Origin: Prochilodus magdalenae
Taxonomy: Eukaryota > Chordata > Actinopteri > Characiformes > Prochilodontidae
Assembly: GCA_024036415.1 (NCBI GenBank)
Contig: JAMWET010004990.1
Coordinates: 65,001 to 129,000 of the forward strand
Direction of reading: 5' to 3'
Length of the DNA: 64,000 bases
Shown: positions 1-40,375 of the stretch, one piece after another
Position numbering within the stretch: the stretch's first letter is position 1
Layout of the letters: each line of letters begins with the position of its first letter
Position numbers and translations under genes: made by a program
Notes under the pieces: model-generated
What the model was told of the DNA's origin: nothing
Database searches by the model: none
Seen by the model: the letters and a program-made list of their open reading frames with translations, nothing else

Positions 1-839
1 ATTCTCTGACCACACTGACTCATTTCTGAATGAAACTAGAAGGTTTCTGAGTCGCCTGAGCGCTCTCTCAGCTCCAGCAGCTCATCGTTTAGACATTAGG
101 GACACTGATGAAGGTATCTGACTCTTATGTGATTACTACTGTATCTCTGATGACCTCTCTGTTTTGACGTAATTGCTTTATTCCTTTTTCTTCTGCTGTG
201 TTTAAGGCCAGCTTGATCTCGGTTGGTAGAAGCCGTTCACTGCTATGGTGCTCTTTGTTTTGGTAACGAGAACTACATGGAAAGGAACCGCTCTGATACT
301 GGGGGTCGTTCCACCACAATAAAGACATGTGGTCATCATCTGTCTGCTCTTTCACTTCATGTGTCTTACCATAAACAGGAGCGAGATGGTCAGGTGTTTT
401 TCCACACTGCGCACAGTGAGTAGACTTTTTCAGTTTGACTCCTGTAGTAAAGGCTCACTGGTGCCGGGTGGTGGGTAGGAGCTGTTCACACCGGCAGCTG
501 ATCGAGTTTTAATGCCTAATAATAGTGCGTAGGAAGAAACAACACCTGGTTAAAAGAGCCGCAGCAGACTAATCCATAGGATAGAACGTCAACTGAACAG
601 ATCGCCATCGTGTGGCCACTTTAAACATTACACCGTCTCTAACTGCACACCTGCAAGGTGGGTGTTTCCAGTAAAGTGGCCTGTTAGTGGAAGCACAAGG
701 TGGGTGTTTCCAATAAAGTGGCCAGCAGCTGGAAAATTATGTAATACGTTTCATGCTGTATTATAAATTGATGAAAAATATTTTTTCTTTTTTAAGTACT
801 AAACAAGCGACAGCCTCCAAAATGTAGGACTGAGTCTTT
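1..839. other. Intergenic; possible 3' end of an upstream gene
   Basis: A plus-strand frame is open from the left edge of the window to a TGA at 116-118 (39 codons, ending in a leucine- and serine-rich helix-like stretch). It is followed by an AATAAA at 318-323 with GT-rich sequence after it. This could be the last exon and 3' UTR of a plus-strand gene to the left, but I do not recognise the peptide and chance is a fair explanation. The rest, to 839, shows no coding signal. Confidence 0.2.
650..735. repeat. Two copies of the GGGTGTTTCYARTAAAGTGG repeat
   Basis: Two tandem units about 42 bp apart carry the words GTGGGTGTTTCC and TAAAGTGGCC. The same unit is expanded to six copies in interferon intron 2 (3123-3365), so this is a dispersed fish repeat that tandemises locally. 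Confidence 0.7.
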
Positions 840-845
840 TTTATT
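840..845 (-). terminator. Polyadenylation signal of the interferon gene
   Basis: The plus strand reads TTTATT here, which is AATAAA on the minus strand. It lies about 300 bp past the interferon stop codon and after the AU-rich elements, a sensible place for the transcript end. Confidence 0.55.
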
Positions 846-934
846 GAGAAACAGACAATACAACAAAGCTTTCACATACCACTGAAACTATTTCTTACAC
901 ATAGTTACACATTTCTTACACTTCAAGGATTAGT

Positions 935-1060
935 TAAATAAATAAATAAATACTGCATCTATAATTAATAAATAAAAGGCATAAATATTGAGGATAAACA
1001 AGAATCCCTCATTTAACTCACAGTTTCTTTGTGAAGAACATCAATAAATAAATAAATACA
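935..1060 (-). promoter_or_regulatory. AU-rich elements in the interferon 3' UTR
   Basis: Read on the minus strand, 1043-1060 and 935-953 each contain three or more overlapping ATTTA pentamers (TATTTATTTATTTA). Clustered ATTTA motifs are the classical AU-rich element that makes cytokine and interferon mRNAs short-lived. They lie between the stop codon (1144) and the likely polyadenylation signal, so they would be in the mature transcript. Confidence 0.65.
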
Positions 1061-1143
1061 GTAAACCTGGGTATGAATCAGGAATGAAGGCCAGCTGATA
1101 CATGAATTAACCCAATACTGAGTGGCTAATGAGGCTGACTGGC

Positions 1144-1239
1144 TCAGTAATTAGCGCTGAGAGCGGGGAGTAACTCCAGCAGGCTCAGAAGCTGCAGCAG
1201 CTCTTTTCTGGTCTGCTCCCAGGCGCTGATCTGGTCCCC
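1144..1239 (-). CDS. ifn: Interferon exon 5 (residues 148-178 and stop)
   Basis: Starts after gtaacag| and ends at TGA (plus-strand tca at 1144-1146). It contains ISAWEQTRKELLQLL, the interferon signature helix, with serine where many interferons have the CAW cysteine. Confidence 0.92.
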   Translation of the reverse strand, partial: GDQISAWEQTRKELLQLLSLLELLPALSANY

Positions 1240-3714
1240 CTGTTACAGCACATAGTCACATTTCAGAATGCAGTTTATACACTGTAAACACTGTTAATAA
1301 CCAATACTGCGGTTCTGAACATTCATACATTAACCCAAAACACAATATTACAGTCCTGAGGTGTATCATCTTACCGTGCTGTTGTGGGTGAGGTCTCTCA
1401 GCTGTCTGAAGTACATGGACAGTGTCTTATTGTTCCTCATTCTGACAGGCACCTGCATTAACAAGAGGACAAACCATCAACACGTGAATTACAGGTGAAC
1501 CTTTAGGCTTTCTGGTTTTCCCTGTTTCCTCTAGTCTGTTACGGAGCTTTTTGTATTTGTAACTGTTCTGGAAAGTTCTAAAGCCCAGAGTACACGCTAC
1601 TTTTCTCAGCTGCCTAAACGGGCCAGAAACATTTCCATCCGTTTACTTCGTTACACGGTGACATCATCTCATAACACAGCCCTTAATGCTCACACAGAGC
1701 TCTAAACACACAGCAGCTACTGGAGGCTGTGGAGGGCCGGAACTGCTCTGCCGGTTACCGATCACAACAGAGTTGGCAAGCTGACCAATCATAGCACTGA
1801 AGACACAGGAGACTCATTTATGCTCAAGCTTAAATACAGATACGGGTCAAACCTACAACCGACAGCAATCAAACTTGGAGGGCAGGTTTGACATTGTGAG
1901 ACATGCTAATGATTCAAGGTTCACACTTAGCCACACCTGTGACATTAGCAAGGATGGGCCTCATCTCTGTACCTGACTGACCCAGCAGACGGCTGCACCA
2001 CGCAGGACTACCTGCACACAGACCGTTACCACGACTGTCCTTAACACCACGTCACCGTCACCAAAGACTGCAGTGGTGTCGTACCAGACTGTCATGGAGT
2101 GACTCAGAACGGCAGCGGGTCATCTTCAGTGACGAGTCCCGCTTTAGTCTTGGTGGAGACGCCCAACGAATCCGTGTGTGGAGGCACCGTGGTCAGCACC
2201 AAGATGAATGTCACATGTCCAAAAGGCCTGGTGTCACTGCACCTCCACCCCTACCGCACCATCTGCAGGAACTGTGTGAGGATGTTCAAGCTGCATGGGA
2301 TGGATTATCACAGGACTCCATTAGGAACCTCTACAGCTCCATACCGAGACGTCTGGCGTGTTGGGTTAGCAAACACGGCGGCCCGACGCCATACTGAGAG
2401 ACAGACTTCTGTATGTGTAAATAAATATTGATCATATCAGTCTAAATTTATCATCAGTTATTGATCCTGGTCACCTTTACCTTCCTTCCCTACACCACTG
2501 CACTCCCACACCTCTCTCTGGGTGCAGATTCTTTTCATGATAATCACAGGGTATTTGGTGGCCTTACAAACCACCTCCGCCCACAGCACTGCCTCTTTCC
2601 TTTCTTTCATAGTGGTATGTTGTACAAACCCTGCCCAACAGTCACCTTTGGCCTGAAACCTTTGACTTTGGAATACCTGGTTTTCCATGGCTACAATTAA
2701 TTTTGTTAGCATGAACCAGCTACATGCTAACCCTTTACATATATTAATCTTCCACGTGATGAAGAGCAGGTTTTGTTTACATAACGCTTTGGACAGTTTC
2801 CTTTCCAAGTCGTCGTTAAGGGGGCATTCCTCTGGATTTACAGCTTCAGGATAATCCGGTGGTCAGAGGAAAACCTCGCTCTGATTCTTTCACACCTGTG
2901 AGAAACAGAGTACTCACACATGAGCGCAGGCCCTCCGTCTCGTGGTCCAGCATGCTCAAGAAATCACGCAGACGTTCCTCACTCCAGGTGACCGAATCAG
3001 CCTCTCTCAGCAGAGCAGAGATCTCCTCCAGAGTCTGAATGACCAGCCAGACCTGTTTCTGTGGCTGCAGGGAGAAAGAGAGCGAGATGGAATTACAGGC
3101 TTACCACAATCACCCAGTACACTCTCAGTACCGGGTGGGTGTTTCTAATAAAGTGGCCAGTTAAAGGGAGCACAAGGTGGGTGTTTCTAATAAAGTGACC
3201 AGTTAGTGAGCACAAGGCGGGTGTTTCTAATAAAGTGGCCAGTTAGTGAGCACAAGGTGGGTGTTTCTAATAAAGTGGCCAGTTAGTGAGAGCACAGGAT
3301 GGGTGTTTCTAATAAAGTGGCCGGTTAGTGAGGGCACAAGATGGGTGTTTCTAATAAAGCGGCCGGTGAGAGTGTAATTCTTTCACTAACCTGAGAATTT
3401 GTGTGATGAAGGACCCAATTAGCATCAAAGACGTTGGCGTCCCTGCTGTCCACACTGATTCCGGAACCCTGTAAAAGAGAAAACAACACTTTATTAATTC
3501 CCCACCATCTGCACACGTCCTGCGGGGAGGGCCACAGGTCCTCACTGTTTTAACACAGTTTAAACTCTGGGCTCACCATCTCCCTGAGCAGCGTCAGGCT
3601 CTTCCCGTGGTACTGCCTGAACTTGTTGTCGATCCATCGGCAGCGAAAGCCGGAGCTCGCACTGCACAGAGCCAGAATAAGACAGAATTGCACCAAACAC
3701 AGAAACTTAGCCAT
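1144..3714 (-). CDS. ifn: Type I interferon (fish group I, two-cysteine), complete, five exons
   Basis: Secreted antiviral cytokine acting through a class II cytokine receptor pair and JAK-STAT signalling. The spliced CDS joins 3714-3577, 3468-3391, 3064-2918, 1452-1375 and 1239-1144 on the minus strand. All junctions are GT-AG and all introns are phase 0, giving 178 residues. This five-exon, four-intron, phase-0 layout is that of fish and amphibian type I interferons. A hydrophobic signal peptide covers about residues 1-22 (MAKFLCLVQF at the start). The mature chain starts near the C25-R-W motif that is typical of fish interferons. The interferon signature near the C-terminus reads ISAWEQ: the usual CAW cysteine is serine. 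Only C25 and C121 remain in the mature chain, the one-disulphide pattern of group I. N-glycosylation sequons are at N129 and N145. Subgroup (a, d, e or h) cannot be assigned by eye. Intron 3 carries a Tc1-like insertion and intron 2 a tandem repeat. Confidence 0.93.
1375..1452 (-). CDS. ifn: Interferon exon 4 (residues 122-147)
   Basis: Flanked by aatgcag| and AGCACG|gtaaga. The 26 codons carry the conserved LSMYFRQLRDL helix and two N-glycosylation sequons (NKT and NST). Confidence 0.92.
1855..2460 (+). mobile_element. Tc1/mariner-like transposon, internally deleted copy, in interferon intron 3
   Basis: Translated pieces read as a broken Tc1-like transposase: a VIFSDESRFSLGGDA-type catalytic stretch (2112-2160), then a C-terminal LYSSIPRRLACWV segment ending near 2398. 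The middle of the DDE domain is missing. The same join is found in the copy at 35610-35890. It lies antisense to the interferon gene. Confidence 0.75.
2918..3064 (-). CDS. ifn: Interferon exon 3 (residues 73-121)
   Basis: Flanked by ccctgcag| and TCATGT|gtgagt. The 49 codons include the helix B/C segment (VIQTLEEISALLREA) and end in C121, the expected partner of C25. Confidence 0.92.
3123..3365. repeat. Tandem repeat, about 40-42 bp unit, six copies
   Basis: The word GGGTGTTTCTAATAAAG recurs with starts spaced 40 or 42 bp apart, each followed by TGGCCAGTTAGTGAG. It fills most of interferon intron 2 and ends about 25 bp from exon 2. Confidence 0.9.
3391..3468 (-). CDS. ifn: Interferon exon 2 (residues 47-72)
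   Basis: Flanked by ttttacag| and CAG|gttagt. The 26 codons form the AB loop and start of helix B (NVFDANWVLHH). Phase 0 at both ends. Confidence 0.9.
3577..3714 (-). CDS. ifn: Interferon exon 1 (residues 1-46)
   Basis: Starts at ATG 3714-3712 and ends at GAGATG|gtgagc. It encodes the signal peptide, the C25-R-W-I motif and helix A (KSLTLLREM). No other in-frame ATG lies between this one and the TATA box. Confidence 0.92.
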
Positions 3715-3828
3715 ATCTCGTCTGAAGAGAGTCGGTGAGGTGGAGCGCTGGTGTTGGACGTAGTCTGCAGGTCTCAGTAAGATCTCTACTCTTTGGCAGG
3801 TCCATGTTGTCCACCGTTAGTATACAGT

Positions 3829-3835
3829 ATTTATA
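3829..3835 (-). promoter_or_regulatory. TATA box of the interferon gene
   Basis: The minus strand reads CTTATAAATA. It lies 115 bp upstream of the start codon, which predicts a 5' UTR of about 85-90 nt. Confidence 0.65.
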
Positions 3836-3871
3836 AGAGGCTGAGTCTAAGGAAAGCCACACAAGGCCGAA

Positions 3872-3881
3872 TTTCACTTTC
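3872..3881 (-). promoter_or_regulatory. ISRE / IRF-binding element upstream of the interferon
   Basis: The minus strand reads GGAAAGTGAAATT, an exact match to the GAAANNGAAA consensus bound by IRF3/IRF7 and ISGF3. It lies about 40 bp upstream of the TATA box, the usual place in inducible type I interferon promoters. Confidence 0.65.
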
Positions 3882-3989
3882 CGGACGCGCAACTGTAAAA
3901 CAATAAAAACAAAGCCACAATGCATACGTGCAGAAGGGAGCTGCTGCGGTTACGCAACACCGCCTCCCACACCTGCGTGTCATTCTCCT

Positions 3990-6480
3990 GTATCTGTACA
4001 CTATAACCTACTGACTGAAACTTCACTGGCTCAGTTAGAGTGGTGTACACACCTACACATAATTAACACCAATTACTGATCCAGATGGGCTGTTTACATT
4101 CAGTAGACATCGTTATATTTCTTATGTATTTATTATTGTGTCATAATACTGCAGTGTGCCTGTATGCATATTCCCATTAACAGAAACACAATCGACAGCT
4201 CCTATACTACTATACTATATATATATATACTACTATACTATATACTTATAGTGCTTCAATATTACAGCTAATTTTATTTATAAACAATGTTATTAACTGT
4301 CATATTATTTATGTTGTTTCTGTATTTCTGCGTATACGTTTTCTATGTGTATGCAGTTATTAAGAACAACTACAACATATACTATTGTAAAACAAGTATT
4401 TTTTAAAATAAAAACAAACTAAAATAGAATATACTGAAATAAGCAGTAAATGTAATAATAAAAATATATAATAATAAAATTAATTTAAAGAAATATATAT
4501 TGTAAATAATGACAACTGGATGGAAAACAAATAACAATGGCAATATATCGTTTTCTACTAATAATAACAATAATAATAATAAAAATAATGTTATTGGGAC
4601 ATTAAACCTATACCCCAAACAATACTGGTTGAATAATGTATTTCTTATTATCAGTTATTGTACCTGATGTAATCAGATGCTTCACTTTCCACTCGATTTT
4701 TCTGTTGTCATGTTTGACTTGCCGCTTTCGTCATCACGTTGATGACGAAACAGCATTCCGGCGCACCTGGAGGAAATTCCTGAGGAAATGCCTCCGAAAG
4801 AGAAATCGAAAGACTGTGCTGAGGCCGAATCCCGAAATTCGTGCGTGTTATTCAGAAGACCGGTTCGATGAGTAACGCGTACCTAGCCTGTAAGTCCGAT
4901 TTGACGCTGAAACCCGCGGTGTCGTCTGAGGTGTAGTTTAATAAGTCAGACGTTACAGAGGAGTTGATACTGAGCGGGCGCCCTACAGAACTACAACGCC
5001 CATGATGCATTGCGAGAGCCGTTGCGGCTAACTGGCAACACAACAGCTAAAGCTATCAGCATGTGATCGATTTCTCCCGCGAAAAGGGTTTTAGACAAAC
5101 AACGGGTGTAATAAACATAATATAATATTTTTTGGTGAATTATGTTGTATCGAGTGTTGATATGATTCGCACAGCGAGCTCCTTAGTCGAGCCTTATTCC
5201 ACCTCACAAGCTAAGCTAACTGCTAAACTAACCGCACTACCATTGAAATCAGTAAGCAAATCAATGGTATGACAGGCTACAGTGTATAAAGACTCATGTT
5301 CAGGTAGAATATAAAAATTCCAGGTCTAATCCAAACGGCCGTGGCCTTAAAGAGGAACTCCACCAATGTTTGAATACAGCCCGCATCATTAAATGTTTCA
5401 GATGTAAACAGAGTCATTCAGATTGACGTGGTGTGAGACGCTCAGTTCAGATAAATACCGAGTCAGAACTGCTTTAATCCGTTCACATGCGTGCTGGGAT
5501 ACATGCTGCCCAGAAGAAACTTATTATTTCCAAGTTTCCATCATCAACACTCCATATTAACTCCTGAGGACACGTCTAGGTTCACCTAATACACACTTTA
5601 AAAACATGGTTCCACAAGGGTTCTGTAGTAAAACCAATGGTTCTATTTACAAGCCTGAGTTCTATATAGAAATGGTTCTCCAGATTAATGGAGAATCAAT
5701 CTGAAGAATGATGTCATCATCCAAACAAACATTTAAGCATGCAGAGGCTTCTGTTTTCACCCCTCGGAAAATTTAGCTGTAAGGTACGGGAGCCCAAAAG
5801 TGCCATGGGTTATCATTTCCTCTAGAGAGCTCAAGTTTATTGTTACCTTAGGACATTTATAGCATTATTACAACATGACAACACGATGAACATGTTATGT
5901 TAATTATATAAATAACTTAAAAAAAATATTTGGCTGCAGTAATGACATAAATATCATAAACTCTTTTTTAAATATTGTAATTAATTAAAAATAAATTTAA
6001 TTAAAATAAATTCTGTAGTTATAACACTGGGGTGAAGTAGATTCTGCGGTCCTGTGTTGACATCGTTAATCACTATTGGATCAAAGTATTAAATTATTAT
6101 TAAAACTGATATTTTCTACCTTATTAATATTTATTCCAACTATGTTCAGATAGTTTCCCCAACAATAACAATTGGCATTTAAGCAGTGATGGAATTAAGT
6201 AACAGGGCTTCATTAGGCTTCCTCTGGATTTAGCTGCTATATGTAGTTATGGCCAACAGGGGGCGCACACCAGCGCACACATTCAACACCTGGCGTAGGT
6301 AACCTGTTTCAGTCCCACTGACTGAAGAACTTTACTGCTTTATCTGACATGTGGTAGGTGTTAAGGTGGGGAGTCTGAACATACCACACACAGGGGGTGT
6401 ATACAGTGTGCAGTACATACTACTGTAGTACACAGAAAACATACACCAGGACTTTTATTTTGACACTGCACTAGGCTGCC
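3990..6480. other. Intergenic DNA between the interferon and PLEKHM1
   Basis: 4080-4640 is AT-rich low-complexity sequence with TA and AAT runs. 5880-6170 is also AT-rich. 5590-5720 holds GGTTCT/AGAACC inverted words like a short palindromic repeat. The CpG-rich stretch 4733-5090 is listed separately. I see no coding exon. Confidence 0.5.
4730..4889 (+). promoter_or_regulatory. CpG-rich candidate promoter / alternative first exon
   Basis: CpG density rises sharply against AT-rich flanks. 4730-4748 is a palindrome of two CRE-like half sites (CGTCATCA and TGATGACG). Downstream is a 27-codon reading frame (ATG 4788, stop 4869-4871; starts MPPKEKSKDC) and then a strong donor at 4890 (CCT|gtaagt). 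An E2F-like TCCCGCGAAA lies near 5077. This could be an alternative non-coding first exon of PLEKHM1 or the start of an unrecognised transcript. No homology supports the short peptide. Confidence 0.3.
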
Positions 6481-6539
6481 ACCACAGGCGAGCCACAACA
6501 AGCGAGCCTTCAGCTGATAGGCCATCCCCTCAGTTCAGC

Positions 6540-6705
6540 GTGTATGGTAAATAAGTAACAGGCCGATCCTGTAGTGCTCCGGAGTTCTGCTTCCTCCGTT
6601 CGCTCGGACCTAAGGAGGCTTAAGGCGACCGGCTTCCCTCACGAATCTCCTGCTGCTCCCCTGTCCTTCTCAGTTACCTGCGCTCAGTCGGAGGCACACA
6701 CGATG
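6540..6705 (+). other. plekhm1: Probable non-coding exon 1 of PLEKHM1
   Basis: A GC- and CpG-richer stretch ends in a perfect donor, GATG|gtgagt, at 6706. The next exon opens at 9050 after tcctctttcag. Nothing between encodes PLEKHM1 protein, so this would be 5' UTR. The left boundary is a guess. Confidence 0.4.
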
Positions 6706-6936
6706 GTGAGTTCCGTGGCTGTGTTAGCTGGTGTCTCCGTGGGAGCTGTTAGCTAACAGATCTGAGCTGAGCTCATGACAAGGCAGCATTACGACACATA
6801 AACTAGTTTATTTCTGGATTTTAATGCAGATTTAATTCGTCTCAGTAAGGTTTTATCCTTTCTGAGTGATTATTTTGAGTACATGTGGAAGAAGAGTTAG
6901 TTTGGCCAAATTGAAGTTAGCTTCCTAAACTAATTG

Positions 6937-6980
6937 CCCGTTCCACCTTAAATGGTTGGAACCATTTAAGGTGGAACGGG
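6937..6980. repeat. Perfect 21-bp-arm palindrome
   Basis: Arms 6937-6957 and 6960-6980 are exact reverse complements with a 2-nt loop. The core word is TTCCACCTTAAAT. Diverged copies of the same palindrome occur at 49200-49272, 55698-55742 and 59386-59447. Confidence 0.9.
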
Positions 6981-7553
6981 GTATTCGACCAGCAGCTTCG
7001 TGCCAGTTTGGAGCTTTTTGTTCGGGGGTTATACTGCTGACAAACACCCCAAATTCACCAGAGTGCCTGCTTGCATCGCTTATATAAACGAGCCGGAAGT
7101 CCGTTATTTTGTTAGCTACTAGCTAGCTAGTTAGCCAGCTGGCTAAATATTGGTGCCCTTCTGACAGGTTAGCATTGTTAGCTAACTTGGCTAAACTTTG
7201 TTGTGATCCATTTTATGGCCTTCAGTGGCTTTTTCCACACTTATAGTATTTAATTAAATACCTTAAATACCCAGCTATAAACTTCGAAGTGTCAGAAACA
7301 GATGTTCTGAAACGTAAAACTTTAAAGATATGTAGTTAGCTCGCAAGCTAATCAGCCTAACGGTTAACCTGAAAGTCAGGTACGTCGCAAGTTGTCTTTG
7401 CTGTCTGTGAGATTAAGGCTCACACCTCGGGGTAAGGTCTGTTTCAGGAGAACCTGGAGCAAAACAGTCCCTTTAAAGCAGGGAAGACTTCTTGGCACAG
7501 AGTAGCAGCGCTTGAAGGGGAACTCCATCGTATTGTCCATAATTCTGCATCGT

Positions 7554-7954
7554 GTCACATTATTATGACCACTTCCTTCTTTCAGTGACGGCAGTGTGTA
7601 GCTCATGAAAGATTTTCCCACCGGTCTGGGTATGAATCCGTCCTTGCAGATCACGGACACCCATACAGGCAGGTTGTCCTCCCTGGAGCAGGTGGAAATT
7701 CCATGGCTAGGAATGTCCCACATTGGTTGAAAGAGCATGACTTCCAAGTACAGCCCCGGCCCCTTAATTCCCTAGACATCTGTGGGACCACCTCGATCGT
7801 CGTTTTCACTCCATGGACCCTCCCTCACGCTCCCTCTAGAAGTCAGCATGGCTCCAGGTACCTGGGACACCCTACCAGGTCCTTCCCGGATCACTCCCAG
7901 CCTGTCTGTGCTGCACTTAGATTGGATATTAGCTGGTGGTCATAATAATGTGAC
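7554..7954. mobile_element. MITE-like element with perfect 19-bp terminal inverted repeats
   Basis: 7554-7572 and 7936-7954 are exact reverse complements of each other (GTCACATTATTATGACCAC and its complement). Element length is about 400 bp. No transposase can be read inside. The terminal motif resembles DNA-transposon ends common in fish; family not assigned. Confidence 0.7.
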
Positions 7955-7984
7955 CCGACTGTGTATATCAGCGTGGCTTGGTGT

Positions 7985-8270
7985 GTAGGGAAGTGGTTGC
8001 GGTGGTGATGGGAACGACATCATTCCAGTCCTTGGTGACGGTGACGTGGTGTTACGGACAGTCGTCGTAACGGTCTGTGTGGATGCAGTCCTGCGTGGTG
8101 CGGCCGTCTGCCAGTGGTCCCGGCACTCGTGGAGGACATGAGTGCTCGCTGAGTGTCCACAGTCGTGGCTGTTGGGTCTCTCGCCTGGTGGACAATCCGT
8201 CGGTTCTCTCTCTCCGTGGCTTGTGTAGGTCTCCCAGCTTCATGATCCAGGTTCTCAGCGCCGAGACATC
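7985..8270 (-). mobile_element. Tc1-like transposase-region fragment
   Basis: The reverse complement aligns by eye with 26280-26430 and 1985-2080: GACGGCYGCACCACGCAGGA, then the ACACAGACCGTTAC and CACCACGTCACCGTCACCAA words. It is a diverged, non-coding remnant in the opposite orientation. Confidence 0.65.
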
Positions 8271-9086
8271 AGCGATGTTTACACGCTATGAAGAAAATGA
8301 CGCTGTTACCATGGTGATCTTACAGTACAGCGGCTTTAACAGAGACAGTACTCTCTCTGCTCGCTTGTGCATCGTCTTGCTGATGAGTTGCAGGGCATTC
8401 TGGGAATTTTCTCATAGCACTCCATGTAGGGCCATGTAGCCTTAACACTACCTCTTTGCCCTACCTCAACATCGGTACCACCTCCATCGGGACCACCCTA
8501 ACCCTAGACGTGAATGTGCAAAACGGAGGAGTAGGGCTCAGTGTTAGGGGCACGGGGTGAAATGGGATTGGGCCTAGTCTGAGTTTAACTGAACCGTCTG
8601 AGGGGAATAGCGGTTGGTCCCTGTAGCCTTCAGCACTGTGCTAATCAGCTGTGGTCACCACAGCTCTGGTTTCACCTTTTGTCCACTCCCTAACAAAGGC
8701 ACAGTCACCAAGTCGTCCTCCTCCGTCATGTCCTCATGACCCAACTCAGATTTAGGGAAGTCTCACTGTGTGTTCCGTCTTGTGTCAGTGTTGCCCGGCG
8801 GTGTGTCCTGTTTCCCAAGTCCAGCGTGTCGACATTTACACTTGCGATGTATTAACGTTCTGCTGCGGTCACTACCGTTCACCGCAGCAGCGGGAGGAGG
8901 CGGAGTGCGCATATCCCTTTTCCGATCGAAAGAGGAATTCCCGGGTTTAGTGAACGCGAACTTCTCTAGGCTCTACTCCGGCAGATGGGCCGTGGTGGCG
9001 TGGAGGGCAGTGGGTGACGGGAGGTCTGATTGTTCCTCTCCTCTTTCAGGGTGTGCAGCGGCAGTAAGGTGAAGCCGAGAGGAGCC

Positions 9087-38825
<29,739 letters not shown>

Positions 38826-39764
38826 GCTAGTAGCAGAATTCTGTAGACCTTTACCAACATGTCTTCTGTTGGGTAGTGGATTTTAATAACGAGTCATAAC
38901 CACCTGCTTTATTTGAACTAATTTGAAGACGCCAGATCAAAGCTCTTCTGGAATCTGCCGGTGCTTTTTACTTTTTCTTTTTCCATTTCCATTAACTTTG
39001 TCTGTTTTTCATCCAGATTAAATTATCAGTTTTAAACTAAACGGATGCTGCCGACGTCTTTGTGTTTACCCAGACTTTGTTTTCAAGGGAATGGAAAACC
39101 GAAATCCCAAAAGTGGGATTTAAAAAAAAGCTAGGCTTGTTTATTATCAGCTGGACACAGTTTAAGCCAAGTTGTCCTCATCCTCAGTCGTCCAAGGGTC
39201 AGTCACATCACTCTCCTCGCTTTCTGTAGACGCCTACTGAGCAAGAACTAGACTAGCATGGCAGATGAGCATGAAGACTCGTGTTGGGTAAACCAGCGTG
39301 GACCGGAATCTCACGGGTATTGGATCCTGTTCGGTTAGTCGACCAATACAGACCCAGCTTAGACCAGCATGGAACAGAAAGACGCTCATCAGTCGGCGTT
39401 CCCTGCAGAATGCACAGCCAGAACGTGGAGGATGGAGTCTTTGAGCGACTGTATATTCCAGAACAGCATAACCAGCACTCAGGCACCCAACATGTCCTCC
39501 AAGGGTTACTGTTGACTGTGTCGGTACACACCTTCCTGTTTACAGTCGGCATTCTAAACATCACAGCAGCAGTCGGCCCATTATCGGACGCATCTGTGGA
39601 CAGACTCACGGACGGAGCAGGAGGTGCACATTCCTCCAGTCATTCTTCTCAGTATAGGCTGGACTGGTTCTTCAGGTTTCACATCGCAGTGTGCTCTTGT
39701 CTGCTGCTCCCCTGGATATCAGCGTGGCATGAACACAGCTGTGTATAGGAGCCTGAACCTATGC
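38826..39764. other. Intergenic, no gene seen
   Basis: Reading frames up to 155 codons (39281-39748) overlap on both strands and show no domain, splice pattern or homology that I recognise. Confidence 0.5.
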
Positions 39765-39954
39765 TGTGTGGCCATAAGTATGAGGACACCCCTTCCTAAG
39801 TAGTGCGTTCAGCTGTTTTGGCCGCTTCCTTTCCTAACAGGTGTATTACGCCAAGCCATGTTGTCTTGGTAGTGGAGGTAAAGTAAAAAGACCCCCAGAA
39901 TGAAAACACTTCAGTACAGATACACAGAATGTATACCCACTGGCCACCTGCTTG

Positions 39955-40375
39955 CATCCACACTGGTCCACTGACCGTACAGGACACTCTGTAGGTGTAC
40001 AGGTCCAGACTGTAGTCCATCTGTTTCTCTGTGTACTGTATTACCCTGTTCTTCAATGGGCAGGACCCCCACAGGACCCCCACAGAGCAGGTACTATGCT
40101 CATTCTCAGCACTGCAGTGACACTGACGTGGTGGTGGTGTTAGTGTGTGTGGTGCTGGTGTGTTATCCAACCAACAGCGTCCTGTGCAGCAGCGTCCTCT
40201 AGGTGGCGTCCTGTGGGCAGCGTCCTTTGTCCACTGATGAAGGACTAGAGGATGACCAGCACTGCACTGTGCAGCAGCAGATGAGCTATCGTCTCTGACT
40301 GTCCATCTACAAGGTGGACCAGCAAGGTAGGAGTGTCTAATAGAGTGGACACTGAGTGGACACTGCTGTGTAGCA
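39955..40375. mobile_element. Palindromic element (copy 2, short interior)
   Basis: Left arm 39965-40165 and right arm 40228-40365 match the arms of the complete copy at 46388. The interior array is reduced to a few degenerate GCGTCCTGTG-type units. Confidence 0.8.

Larger units (their letters stand above)
6706..9049 (+). other. plekhm1: PLEKHM1 intron 1 (putative)
   Basis: Holds the palindrome at 6937-6980, a MITE at 7554-7954 and an antisense Tc1-like fragment at 7985-8270. GCTAGCTAG-type low-complexity words occur near 7115-7150. The remaining sequence has no coding signal. Confidence 0.4.

Noticed and set aside
9030..9086. Earlier in-frame ATG for PLEKHM1 at 9030
   Set aside because: A clear acceptor (tcctctttcag) ends at 9049, so this ATG lies in the intron.
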